Below are positions 12,146 to 21,487 of a stretch of DNA of 64,000 nucleotides, piece after piece (the first letter of the stretch is position 1; every line of letters starts with the position of its first letter). Source of the DNA: Corydoras sp. C115 (lineage: Eukaryota; Chordata; Actinopteri; Siluriformes; Callichthyidae); assembly GCA_019802505.1 (NCBI GenBank), contig JAFMOC010000226.1, forward strand, positions 207,001 through 271,000, read 5' to 3'. The notes below the pieces were generated by a model. The model saw nothing but the letters and a program-made list of their open reading frames with translations, was not told the origin of the DNA and searched no databases. A program made the position numbers and the translations under genes.

Positions 12146-12289
12146 GTAAGTCCTGCGGCTTTATTTTGTATTTATTTATTTAGTTATTTATTAAAGAAAA
12201 CATTCTACATCATTTTAATTGATTTAACTCAGCGTTGTAATAAAGCAACGGTGTCATTGGGACTAAATGTGCGTCACGGCGTTATTTAG

Positions 12290-12357
12290 GGACCTGAACA
12301 TGCGCTCGGACTCGGAGCATCCTCAGCATCTGGAGCTGCAGTCTCAGCTGAAAGCCG
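12290..12357 (+). CDS. pclo: Piccolo, exon after PDZ domain
   Basis: The acceptor is TTATTTAG|G and the donor GCCG|GTGAGT. It completes Leu and encodes LDLNMRSDSEHPQHLELQ and a few residues more, aligning with mammalian LDLNMLSDSENSQHLEL. Phase 2 in, phase 1 out. Confidence 0.93.
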
Positions 12358-12697
12358 GTGAGTGTGGCGTCCCCTGAATGCAGATGCTCGAGGACAACAG
12401 ACACATTCACAGACACATTACAGAAATCTCTATTCAAAGCACACAACCCTTCAGTCTGAGCTTCTGTTTTTTTTTTTTTTTTTTTTGTCAAGGCAATATG
12501 TTGACACAGATCTCTTTTAGATTAGTAAAGCATCTGCTCTGTATCTTAAAAAAGTCGTTTCCTCAGGAAAACACGCCGCCGTTTGCAATAGAGATACAGT
12601 GGGTCGGGTCAGGGCTACAGATTTAAGAAAAGATTAAAAGCCTGTTTTCTTATACACAACATTTCGTGTGTATGTTTTAAAATCTGTATTATATAGA

Positions 12698-12700
<3 letters not shown>

Positions 12701-12747
<47 letters not shown>
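12701..12747 (+). repeat. (TG)n at a pclo 3' splice site
   Basis: About 23 TG units end 8 bp before the exon at 12755. Confidence 0.97.
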
Positions 12748-12749
<2 letters not shown>

Positions 12750-12754
12750 TTCAG

Positions 12755-12966
12755 CCGAACACCAGCGCTCTCCAGGTGTTGACCCTAAGCAGTTGGCAGC
12801 CGAGCTGCAGAAGGTTTCTCAGCAGCAGGCTCCCGCCTCTGTGCTCAGTGTGCTGGAGAAGGCTGGGCATCTTCACTCGGCCACGGCGTCCACTGCCTCC
12901 AGCGGCGTCCCGAGTCCCGGGCAACCGGGATCTCCCTCTGTCAGCAAGAAACGCCACAGCAACAAG
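12755..12966 (+). CDS. pclo: Piccolo, PDZ-C2A linker exon
   Basis: The acceptor is GGGTTTCAG|CC and the donor AACAAG|GTAACC. It encodes SPGVDPKQLAAELQKVSQQQ and VPSPGQPGSPSVSKK, both strongly conserved in Piccolo. The polypyrimidine tract of its acceptor is replaced by a (TG)n array at 12701-12747 that ends a few bases before the AG. Confidence 0.96.
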
Positions 12967-13386
12967 GTAACCTGGAGATGGAGTGCATGTGTGTGAACAT
13001 TACATGGGTATTGATATATACAGTATATATAATATACACTGTATATAGTACTAAACGGACACAAATTCCACCTACAACACCTTCATAATGCAAACAACAT
13101 TTAACTCTGCACTGCATTAGTCACATATTGTCACTTTAAATTTATAAAACAATTTTTGGATTTATCTGTACAGTGCCATATTTGTATAGTTTCTCTTTTT
13201 AACTTTTTGTATATACCGTATATATTTATATATATATATTTTATATATATTTTTTTTTTTGCTTACCTATTTGTAATTCACATGCGACTAATAAACTTGA
13301 TTTGATTTGATTTGATATATACAGTATGTAATGATTCATTTAGTTCTTAATTAATTTATCATTATTGCCTTTTTATTCTTCCTCAG

Positions 13387-13437
13387 CCGGGTGAGACTCT
13401 GAAAGCCCAACCTCATCCGATCACTGGTGATATGCAA
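13387..13437 (+). CDS. pclo: Piccolo, short exon leading into C2A
   Basis: The acceptor is TTCCTCAG|CCG and the donor CAA|GTAAGC; 17 codons, phase 0 on both sides. It encodes PGETLKAQPHPITGDMQ, aligning with mammalian KVVSHPITGEIQ at the start of the C2A region. Being symmetric, it could in principle be skipped, but it is conserved. Confidence 0.92.
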
Positions 13438-13684
13438 GTAAGCTTCAATCTTCTGTTTATACATTTTATATTTATTAAATCTGATATGTTGTACGTTGTT
13501 CATTTTGTACGAACCACCAAATAATTTAATAAGCCCCGAAATACAAACGAATCTCAACACCATGCAGCCTAAACTCTCAAATCACTGCCATTCATTCAGA
13601 AACCTGAACAGCGAGCCGTGTTTGATCTCAGACTTCAGATAACGAGGCTGAATCCATTATATTTTTATTTATTTTTTTTTTTAG

Positions 13685-13815
13685 CTCCAAATCAATTATG
13701 ACAAGAATATGGGTAACCTAATCGTCCACGTTCTACAAGCGCGGAACCTCGCCCCACGAGACAACAATGGATATTCAGACCCGTTTGTTAAAGTGTATCT
13801 TCTACCCGGGAGGGG
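13685..13815 (+). CDS. pclo: Piccolo C2A domain, first exon
   Basis: The acceptor is TTTTTTTAG|CTC and the donor AGGGG|GTGAGT, phase 0 in and phase 2 out. It encodes strands 1-3 of C2A (LQINYDKNMGNLIVHVLQAR, then NLAPRDNNGYSDPFVKVYL). Loop 1 keeps the two Asp residues (PRD, YSD) that coordinate Ca2+ in C2 domains. Piccolo C2A is known as a Ca2+-dependent phospholipid-binding domain. A short (GT)n tract lies 20 nt inside the following intron. Confidence 0.97.
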
Positions 13816-15089
13816 GTGAGTAGTGTGTGAGTGTGTGTGTGTGTGTGTAACTGTTCTGTGTTTACATGTTTTGTGTTATTATTGTTGGTGTCCTTTACCT
13901 TGTTCGTGTTTTTTTTATTACATCTCGTACGTGACGTCTGTACGATGTGTTTATTAAAACAGAAATCAATGAAGGTATTGATCAGAAGAATCAATCAGAA
14001 TTTAATAGCATTTCAAATGTTATTATAAAATAAGATGAGCATTATAAAGAGACGAGGTATCTCAGTGGTTGGCATGTTCTCCTCTCAGCGCTGGGGATTC
14101 CGGATTCGAATCCCAATCTGGGTGGAGTTTCCATGTCCTCCCCGTGTCCGCATGGGTTTCCTCCGGGTTCTCCGCTTTCCTTCCACAGTCCAAAAACATG
14201 GACCAAGGTCAATTGAATTTTCCAAATTGCCCCATATAGAGTGTGTCTGTGTGAGTGAGTGTGTGCCCAGCGATAGATTGCCCCCCTGTCCTGGGTGTAT
14301 CTGCCCAGTGGATGGACATGTGGAACCCCCCCCCTTCCCCCACGACCCTTATAGAGGATAAAAAGGAAGATAATGGATGGATGGATTATAAAGGGACACG
14401 ATTTTGCTAGTTTTGATGAAAGTCCCGCATCATCGGATTTCTCAGGAGGAATGAGGGACGTTCCTGTCCCCCGCATGTTGGATACGACAGCATGCATTTT
14501 TTATTTCGACTTCCTGTCTTGGGTAAAAATAAATAAGGCGGTCTCTGGAGCTCGGCGGAATCTCGGTGAAGACGCTTTCCGTCAGAGCTGATGGTGAATA
14601 CAGAAATAAAGTTCCGCCGTTACCGTTCCTCTGATTAATGATTCAGTACCGTCCCTCCTGCATTATTCAGCAGCTGTGCGGCGCGTCAGTCGCAAAGTCA
14701 ACACTGAAGCACAAGTGCAGGTTCCTCTTCACGGTTCTCGATGCTTATCAGCTCCGTTCGCACCTCCTCACACTCTGAAACCCCGGGAAGCGACCGAGTG
14801 CCAAATCGATACGGATTTCTCCCGCATTTGCAGATTTAATGGCCTATCTGCTGTCTCCTAATGGCAAGGACTGGAGTGTTCATGAGATTAGAGCACATTA
14901 CCTGAGCGCCCACTCCTCCGCCGATGATGCGAGCCGCTCTATATTTGCTCCGTTAGGTATCGGGTTCGGGCTGACGGTGTCCTTCCTCTGTGTGTTTTGT
15001 TTTCCTGTGTCTTCTTTTCTTGTTTCCTCTGACTGTTTTCTGTGTCTGTCCGCTTTTGCGACCCTCAAAAACCCTCTGGAACGGTTCAG
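13816..15089 (+). other. pclo: pclo intron upstream of the C2A microexon
   Basis: (GT)n near 13835-13850, one SINE, then about 700 bp of unique sequence (14390-15089) that could hold splicing enhancers for the microexon. Nothing specific can be named. Confidence 0.6.
14050..14384 (+). mobile_element. Abundant SINE with target duplication
   Basis: Flanked by ATTATAAAG at 14041-14049 and 14385-14393. The head is altered (GAGGTATCTCAGTGG). It lies upstream of the C2A microexon. Confidence 0.9.
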
Positions 15090-15116
15090 CCAAGTCATGG
15101 TTGTCCAGAACGCAAG
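15090..15116 (+). CDS. pclo: Piccolo C2A 27-nt alternative microexon
   Basis: The acceptor is CGGTTCAG|C and the donor GCAAG|GTAGCG. It is 27 nt long with phase 2 on both sides, so inclusion adds exactly nine residues (QVMVVQNAS) and skipping keeps the frame. Rat and human Piccolo C2A have an alternatively spliced nine-residue insert of the same sequence type that changes Ca2+ affinity and dimerisation of the domain. The match in sequence, length, phase and position makes this the orthologous microexon. It is far too short to be found by length-based ORF calling. Confidence 0.93.
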
Positions 15117-15679
15117 GTAGCGTCTTCCTCCTCTTTCTGCTTTCAGTTGCTTTCGGTTCCTTTGCGTACGTTTGCTCTTCTGTGTTTGGCCCCATGTTTT
15201 TTTGTTTTTTTGTTTTTTTTTCGTATGCATTTTGAGTTCTTAATGTTCCGCCTGTCTGTGTGTTCCGTCTGCGTCATCAAAGCTACCTCTCTACCTCAGT
15301 GGAGCGAGGCATCGGGTTCCATTTGGCTTTCGGATGCCTCATGAGCCGTGTGTATTCTCCTCCTAAAACACCTTTGTACAGAGGCGTGTTTAGGGAAGCC
15401 CCTCGTTCGACGTCGAATGCCAGTGTGGGTGGTCGCCTGTGTTTGCTGTACAGTTCCCGTTTGGTCAGTTCGGAACGTGAGGCTTGCGTTGTCGACCGTA
15501 CGGATACAACTGCATGTGTGAGCCAATCATGATCATCTCCTGCAAAGTGTACAGTGCCTTCATCAGTACCGCTTCATCACGACGGCATTATGGCTTCATC
15601 CCATACAGCTGTAAATGTGCAAATCATGTTGTTACCGTAGTAAATAAGTAAATGTCATTTTTAAACAGTAAGAGTCACG

Positions 15680-15887
15680 ATGTGGGCGTGGTAGCTCAGT
15701 GGTCAGGGTGTTGGACGGTCATTCTGAAGGTTGGACGGTCATTCTGAAGGTTGTGGCTTCAAATCCCAAATCCACTGAAGTTACCATATGTGGGTTCTTG
15801 AGCAAAACCCTTAACCCTCATTGCTCCAGGGGTGCTGTAACAACCCTGCACTTGGTTTGTAAGTCGCTTTGGATAAATGACCAAACT
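15680..15887 (+). mobile_element. tRNA-derived SINE with L2-type 3' tail
   Basis: An A-box-like TGGTAGCTCAGTGGTCAGGG and B-box-like GGCTTCAAATCCC are followed by GTAAGTCGCTTTGGATAAAT, the tail shared with L2 LINEs. It is flanked by TAAGAGTCACG at 15669-15679 and TAAGAGTTACG at 15888-15898, a target duplication with one change. A 21-bp piece of the head (TTGGACGGTCATTCTGAAGG) is tandemly doubled. Intron of pclo. Confidence 0.85.
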
Positions 15888-16149
15888 TAAGAGTTACGTT
15901 CCTCCCAACGGATCTCAGAGAGGTTTAGTGTTAGAACATACATCCTATCAAAGCTGGTAAGATCATGGGTTGACGTAGGTTTAGGTTTTCAATGAATAGA
16001 CTCTAACGCTGATGCTGAATCGTCACTTTTTCAGGCAAATCCCATCAATGAGTCTTAAATTACTCATGCAAGCGGGGTAGTACCTCATAGGCACCACTGC
16101 AGGTTCTGACCAGTTCCAAAGTCCATGAGTCCTTCTGCAATGTTCTGCT

Positions 16150-16365
16150 CAGGTTCAAGTTCAAGTTATTTATTTATGTCGCGCTTTTTACAACAGTACA
16201 TCGTCACAAAGCAGCTTTACAGAATGAAAAGCCTCTAAATCCCAAAAGAGCGAGCCGAAGCGACAGTGGCAAGAAAAAACTCCCTGTTATGTTGTTATTT
16301 AAGGAAGAAACCTTGTGAGGACCAAGACTCAGTGGGGGACTCGTCCTCCTTGAGCGGCCAGGCAG
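16150..16365 (+). repeat. Dispersed teleost repeat fragment
   Basis: It contains TCGCGCTTTTTACAACA, CACAAAGCAGCTTTACAGAA, GGCAAGAAAAAACTCCCTG and GGAAGAAACCTTGTGAGGAC, blocks I recognise from a very common fish interspersed repeat. Intron of pclo. Confidence 0.55.
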
Positions 16366-16623
16366 CAAAAACAGGGTTTCTGCTGAAAGCATCCTTCTGC
16401 TAAAGAGATGAACTCGGTTACTCACAATACCGCACGATACACGAGAACCTACTGTCCAAACGTCCAATTACAGGCCCTGATTGGTCAGCTGTGTTTATCT
16501 ATTGAACATGAAATTATGGGGGAAACCGGGAGACTGTAGACGTTTATAATCAGGAATCGAGCCGTTCTTCATTTTCAAGTTCACGAGCATCTTCCTGTCT
16601 CTTTCTTTTCAATGATGTCACAG

Positions 16624-16717
16624 CGCTGAGAACAAACGGAGAACCAAATACGTGCAGAAGACCCAGAATCCTGAGTGGAACCAGACGGTCATCTATAAGA
16701 ACATTCACCTGGAGCAG
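16624..16717 (+). CDS. pclo: Piccolo C2A domain, middle exon
   Basis: The acceptor is GATGTCACAG|C and the donor GAGCAG|GTAGGT, phase 2 in and phase 0 out. It encodes AENKRRTKYVQKTQNPEWNQ and TVIYKNIHLEQ. The polybasic strand KRRTK and the NPEWNQTVIY motif are typical of C2 domains and nearly identical to mammalian Piccolo. Confidence 0.96.
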
Positions 16718-16754
16718 GTAGGTGTCGTCTGATTGCATGATCTGATTGATTAAA

Positions 16755-17036
16755 GTCGGGCAGCGTGGACTCCACCACCATCATTAACTCTACCACCTCA
16801 GAGCAGGAAGGTTCTGGGTTTGATTCCCCATTTGCATGTCCTCCCCATGCCTGCGGTTTTTTTTTTTGTTCCTTATGTCCAAAGACGTGTCGAATTGTAA
16901 ATTAGAGATGCTTAAGAGGAGGATTATAGGAGGGTTGTGTCGGGAAGGGCATCGGCCATAAAAATGTGCCATGAAATATGCAGCTCCGCCCTGCTGTGGC
17001 GCCCTCTAATGGAAACCCGACAAACAAAAGCAGAAG
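16755..17036 (+). mobile_element. tRNA-related SINE of a different family
   Basis: It has a B-box-like GGTTCTGGGTTTGATTCCCC head, then AAGAGGAGGATTATAGGAGG and the 3' module GTCGGGAAGGGCATCGGCCA, GCTGTGGCGCCCTCTAATGG and AAAGCAGAAGAATAG. It lies between pclo C2A exons. Confidence 0.6.
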
Positions 17037-17357
17037 AATAGACAGTTGTGAGGTTGTCTTATGGTTCTTGGGGTTTAATAAAGCCTTTTTTAATGAGGAT
17101 GGCTTCATAATGATTCCACCAGACTGATTAAACCCTCGGCTGTGAGCGACGACGGGCTGACAGTCAGGTTATATTTAAGCAGGGTGATGCTTTTATTTCA
17201 AATCCTGCCGTTTTAGCACCAACTCGCAGCTCTGACGGCTTCAAGGTTTGTGATGTAACTACGGGTTTTGAGAATTCTAAAAAAATCCTGGATGAGAAGG
17301 TCTAATTAGGACATCGTCAGCTCTGTGTGAGTAATGTCTTGATCTCCGAACTTTCAG

Positions 17358-17429
17358 CTGAAGAGAAAAACCCTGGAGGTGACGGTGTGGGACTATGACA
17401 GATACTCCTCCAACGACTTCTTGGGAGAG
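17358..17429 (+). CDS. pclo: Piccolo C2A domain, loop-3 exon
   Basis: The acceptor is CTTTCAG|CTG and the donor GAG|GTTCGA (a weak donor); 24 codons, phase 0 on both sides. It encodes LKRKTLEVTVWDYDRYSSND, then FLGE. The aspartates of WDYD and SND are the third Ca2+-binding loop of C2A, so all expected acidic ligands are present. Confidence 0.96.
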
Positions 17430-17534
17430 GTTCGATTTGCTCGTTATCTGCGTTTGATGTTTTAAAAAAAACACCTTCATGTTCTAAATAATTGGAGAAC
17501 GTCATCACGTCATGTGCGCTCGTGTGGGTTTCAG

Positions 17535-17814
17535 GTCCTGATCGACCTCTCCAACACCACCCAGCTGGACAACATGCCCCGCTGGCACCCCCTGAAGGAG
17601 CAGAGTGAGAGCATCCACCACAGCCGAGCTCATCCCCCTCCAGGTGGAGGAGGATCAGGTGGCCAAGGAGGTCAGGGAGGCCCCGGCGGTCAGGGAGGCC
17701 CTGGGGGATCCGGTGGACCCGGGGGTGTCGGAGGACCACCGGGCAGCGAGCAGTCCCCCAAAACCTCGGTCATCAAGAGCAGAAGTCACGGCATCTTCCC
17801 CGACCCCGCTAAAG
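17535..17814 (+). CDS. pclo: Piccolo C2A end and glycine-rich linker exon
   Basis: The acceptor is GGGTTTCAG|GTC and the donor AAAG|GTAAGG, phase 0 in and phase 1 out. It finishes C2A (VLIDLSNTTQLDNMPRWHPL), then enters the linker. Codons at about 17641-17750 encode a run of roughly 35 residues dominated by Gly with Pro, Gln and Ser (GGQGGPGG units). Mammalian Piccolo has only a short Ser/Gln-rich stretch here. The exon closes with the conserved KTSVIKSRSHGIFPDP. The Gly-rich run is GC-rich and repetitive at the DNA level, which suggests repeat expansion. Confidence 0.94.
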
Positions 17815-17897
17815 GTAAGGCCAGTTTGGACCGAACCTGACATGATGTCACCGGACGAACAGGAAGCATTATGACATCACACTTTGCTGTCACCCAG

Positions 17898-18092
17898 ACA
17901 CCCAGGTCCCCACCATGGAGAAGTCGCACAGCAGCCCCGGCAGCTCCAAATCCTCGTCGGAGACCCACCTGCGCTCGCACGGCCCGTCCCGCAGCCAGAG
18001 CAAGAGCAGCGTGACCCAGGCTCACCTGGAGGACGCCGGCAACGCCATCGCCGCCGCCGAGGCCGCCGTGCAGCAGTCCCGCCTCCAGCCAA
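17898..18092 (+). CDS. pclo: Piccolo C2A-C2B linker exon
   Basis: The acceptor is GTCACCCAG|AC and the donor CCAA|GTAACC, phase 1 in and out. It encodes TMEKSHSSPGSSKSSSE, HLRSHGPSRSQSKSSVTQ and an Ala-rich helix (NAIAAAEAAVQQSR), all conserved in vertebrate Piccolo. Length 195 nt. Confidence 0.95.
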
Positions 18093-18583
18093 GTAACCTT
18101 TTCCTCTACACATGAGTGCACAGCTTACTTCACCGTCTCCCCGTGTTCACTCCCCTCACCCCCGCTCGCTCACTCCCCCCCCCGCCCGACCCGTCTGTGC
18201 AGATCGGCCTTCCTCCGCTTCCACGTTTTTTAATCGTCGCTTGGCGTATAGATTCGTTTCTCTCGACTCACTCGACCTTCCGATGCGACCAGAGATGTTG
18301 CGCGATCAGACAACATGGCGGGGGGGTGGGGGGGTTGCCAAATCATGTAATAGTCCCAAATGGCAGAGGAGGAAGAGAGTACATCCTGCAGGACCCTGCC
18401 CTCGAGCCGGTGAAAAGAAAAGGCTGTCGCTGCGTACAGTCATCAGGAGCTAGAAATAAAGAAATAAATAAATTAAAGTGTTCTAACAAAGCTTAAAATA
18501 CCCCCCCCCCCCCCCCCCCAGGCGCCTCTGGCAAATCTCCATCGACTCGAAAACATAAAAGACTTCAATATCCGAATCAATAA

Positions 18584-18640
<57 letters not shown>
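18584..18640 (+). repeat. (CA)n microsatellite
   Basis: About 28 CA units; preceded by an 18-bp poly(C) run at 18502-18519. Confidence 0.97.
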
Positions 18641-18643
<3 letters not shown>

Positions 18644-18710
18644 ACAGGTAGTCAGTTATTATGGATCCCAATCCGACTGGATTTCCTTTTTTTTAACAGT
18701 TCTGAACATT

Positions 18711-18910
18711 CATTCATTCATTCATTATCTTCCGCTTTATCCTATATTAGGGTCACGGGGGGGGGGGGGGGGGGGGGGGTGTGTGTTTGATGCGTTGTTG
18801 TTGTTCTTTCATGTTCAATCTATCACTGGTTCCCCATGCCCATCCAGGGGAGAACATTTCGGGCGCTGGGCTGGACAGGACGCCAATCTATCGCTGGACA
18901 CAAAGGATAT
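18711..18910 (-). mobile_element. Abundant SINE, rearranged
   Basis: The tail and poly(G) run are normal, then 28 bp matching 22366-22394 and an out-of-order CAATCTATCACTGG piece intervene before CCCATGCCCATCCAGGGGAG resumes. Confidence 0.7.
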
Positions 18911-19467
18911 AAAGGATGGGTGGGAGGTGGTGTGGCTTTGGAGTTCCAATTCATCCGATCAGAGCTCCAGCGAAGCCAGCGCGGCCTACGCACTCAGACT
19001 GTACAAAACCGTACATAAACGTCCAGACGAGCGTCTGAGCACGGTTCATATGAGCGTCCCACACACGTCCAGCATGTTTCAAACCAGCCACTCCCCCCAA
19101 AACCGCTGGAACCCGAACCCGGGCCGAACCCACGTTCCTGTCGGCATGATTGTGGTGTGTGAGAGTGATAAGCTGGTTTCATGTGAGAGCGACCCGCAGT
19201 GCAGCGCAGCGCAGGACAGTCAGCGTCCATCAGACAGGACACACCTGCAGAGGTGAGACATGTGACTCCTCCCCCCCAAAATTAATACAGAAATATTCAA
19301 TAAATAATTAATAAATACACAGACTGATGATTCAAATGAACTAAGCCTCTATAAAAGCATTAAACTTAAATGTTTATAAAATACAAAGCTGGGAGTCAAT
19401 GGCAGAGATGGACTGTGATTTATTTTATTATTTATGTATTTATAACCAGCACATCACAGGAGACCTG

Positions 19468-19470
<3 letters not shown>

Positions 19471-19519
<49 letters not shown>
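19471..19519 (+). repeat. (TC)n at a pclo 3' splice site
   Basis: About 24 TC units end 9 bp before the exon at 19528. Confidence 0.97.
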
Positions 19520-19523
<4 letters not shown>

Positions 19524-19527
19524 GCAG

Positions 19528-19633
19528 GTAAAACGGGCCGTGTGCTGAATGATGGTGATGGTTATACTCTGGACGGCGAGGACGGTACGGGCACTAATGC
19601 AGTGGACAGCGCCATCTTTCAGGTTCCTCAGCT
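19528..19633 (+). CDS. pclo: Piccolo linker exon before C2B
   Basis: The acceptor is CTGTCTGCAG|GT and the donor CAGCT|GTGAGT, phase 1 in and phase 2 out. The frame that fits the phases gives KTGRVLNDGDGYTLDGEDG, then AIFQVPQL. This aligns with mammalian GSGYSVDSEG and NLFPIPRIG. Conservation is modest, so identity rests on phase, position and the partial match. A (TC)n array at 19471-19519 supplies the polypyrimidine tract. Confidence 0.82.
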
Positions 19634-19718
19634 GTGAGTGTTCATCACCTCGTTCCTGCTTTACTCAGTGCAGCAGTGACAGTCCAGCTTTTTTATTTAT
19701 TTATTTATTTTTTTTTTT

Positions 19719-19749
<31 letters not shown>

Positions 19750-19860
19750 GTTCCACTGATGAAGAATGAAGAAGCTCATTTTAGCTCATGCTTCACTGCG
19801 ACCTAAATTCCACATCAGGAGTTTTGAAGGGAAAGGCAACCCAAATGGTTGTGTTTTTTT

Positions 19861-20070
19861 TAATGTACGAGTTATTTATTATTATTATTATTATTATATT
19901 ATTATTATTATTATTATTATAAGTATTAGAAGACATATTAATAAGGGTATTTAAGTTAAAATAATATATTATACATATACAGTATTTTAAATAATTATAT
20001 ATCTTAGCTTCTTTAAAAAAAGCTAAGATATATATATATAAAAGAAGCTAAGATATATAATTATTTGCAT
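19861..20070 (+). repeat. (ATT)n and 26-bp perfect inverted repeat
   Basis: ATT units at 19872-19920. Arms at 19989-20014 and 20041-20066 are exact reverse complements, with a third partial copy in the loop. Confidence 0.9.
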
Positions 20071-20433
20071 AAACTATTAGAAATAGCGTCAGCGGGTGTT
20101 ATTAATGGGGTTTTTGTTATAAGTACAACAATAATGAGGCTTTTGTTGTCATTTGGGTTCCAGAATCTTTATTATTATTTTAACAACGACAAATATGTAA
20201 ATTAGAACGATCTGTATCTTTAGAATGATTTGTATGAAATCTCCTGCTGTTCTATCCATGTGAGCAAATACATTTAATATTCATATAATCAATCATTACA
20301 ACCTGCTTCTCAGAACGCAGAAAGAAACACTGTGTAATGTGTGTAATGACTGCCACCTGCTGGTCAATACGCGTAGTGCATGGTGACTTTATTCCACTTG
20401 TGTTGGAGGAGTGTGGAGATAAGTGTGTTAAGG

Positions 20434-20630
20434 TCGTGTGTTCAGATGAGTGTGTTATTCTCGTGTGTTCAGATGAGTGTGTTATTCTCGTGTGTTCAGA
20501 TGAGTGTGTTATTCTCGTGTGTTCAGATGAGTGTGTTATTCTCGTGTGTTCAGATGAGTGTGTTATTCTCATGTGTTCAGATGAGTGTGTTATTCTCGTG
20601 TGTTCAGATGAGTGTGTTATTCTCGTGTGT
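20434..20630 (+). repeat. 27-bp minisatellite, about 7 units
   Basis: The unit is TTCAGATGAGTGTGTTATTC plus TCGTGTG. It ends about 20 bp before the acceptor of the pclo exon at 20652. Confidence 0.95.
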
Positions 20631-20651
20631 TCATATTTTTATCTTCTTCAG

Positions 20652-20719
20652 GAAAACGATTCCAAACGGTTTGGATAACAGAGGCTCAGAATCCCCGAAA
20701 AATCTCCACGACTCTGAAA
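20652..20719 (+). CDS. pclo: Piccolo linker exon adjoining C2B
   Basis: The acceptor is CTTCTTCAG|G and the donor GAAA|GTAAGT, phase 2 in and phase 1 out. It encodes KTIPNGLDNRGSESPKNLHD, then SE, matching the position of mammalian GKMGQNGQEPVKQPG. A 27-bp tandem repeat ends about 20 bp upstream of the acceptor. Confidence 0.83.
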
Positions 20720-20747
20720 GTAAGTGACGACATCCTGTTATTAATGT

Positions 20748-21043
20748 TCTCGACCCTAATGCCCATCCAGGGGAACGTTTTGGGCGCTGGTCAGACACAC
20801 CCAGGACAGGACACCAATCTATCACTGGACACACTTATTCAAACAGACACACTCTATATGGGGCAATTTGGAGAATTGAATTGACCTTGATCCATGTTTT
20901 TGGACTGTGGGAGGAAACCGGAGAACCCAGAGGAAACCCACAAGGACACGGGGAGAACATGCAAACTCCACCCAGATTGGGAACCGGGAATCCCCAGCGC
21001 TGAGAGGAGAACATGCTAAACCACTAAGCCACCGTGCCGCCGA
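20748..21043 (-). mobile_element. Abundant SINE, tail missing
   Basis: Starts at the GACCCTAATGCCCATCC region with the poly(G) deleted; ends with an intact head complement CCACTAAGCCACCGTGCCGCC. Confidence 0.88.
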
Positions 21044-21120
21044 TTTGTGTTCTAATTAAATACAATTTATCTTTATACATTTTTATTATTGGCTTGCAAA
21101 TAATATCTGCCGTGTGTGTT

Positions 21121-21125
<5 letters not shown>

Positions 21126-21183
<58 letters not shown>
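21126..21183 (+). repeat. (GT)n at a pclo 3' splice site
   Basis: About 29 GT units end 8 bp before the C2B exon at 21192. Confidence 0.97.
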
Positions 21184-21185
<2 letters not shown>

Positions 21186-21191
21186 AAACAG

Positions 21192-21326
21192 CTAAAAACC
21201 ACATGATCGGTGAGATTAAAGTTGCCCTGAAGAAGGAGATGAAGACTGAAGGGGAGCAGCTGGTGCTGGAGATCCTGCAGTGTCGAAACATCACCTACAA
21301 ATTTAAATCTCCTGATCATCTGCCCG
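21192..21326 (+). CDS. pclo: Piccolo C2B domain, first exon
   Basis: The acceptor is TTTAAACAG|CT and the donor CCCG|GTAACG, phase 1 in and out. It encodes MIGEIKVALKKEMKTEGEQL and EILQCRNITYKFKSPDHLP, almost identical to mammalian Piccolo C2B. The loop-1 region lacks the paired Asp pattern of C2A, consistent with C2B being Ca2+-independent. A (GT)n array ends nine bases before the exon. Confidence 0.97.
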
Positions 21327-21487
21327 GTAACGAGCGACGGACACCACCGCCGAAACATCTAAACCTTCATCCACCTCAGACCTGTGCACCTCCCACCTCC
21401 ACCTCATAAATCACCTTTGGGATGAATCAGAACTGCGATTGTGTACTAACATCAGCATCTGACCTCTTGAATGCTCTTCTGAAATAT

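Noticed and set aside
12704..12970. Other-frame ORFs across the exon at 12755
   Set aside because: They read (TG)n as CVCVCV and the exon out of phase; only one frame matches Piccolo and the flanking phases.
18783..19256. 157-codon ORF between two pclo linker exons, ending near a donor-like AGAG|GTGAGA
   Set aside because: No acceptor fits the phase 1 needed after 18092, part of it is a scrambled SINE, and direct splicing 18092 to 19528 gives a frame that aligns with Piccolo.
20434..20630. CRISPR-like regularly spaced repeat
   Set aside because: Head-to-tail units without unique spacers, in vertebrate intronic DNA.
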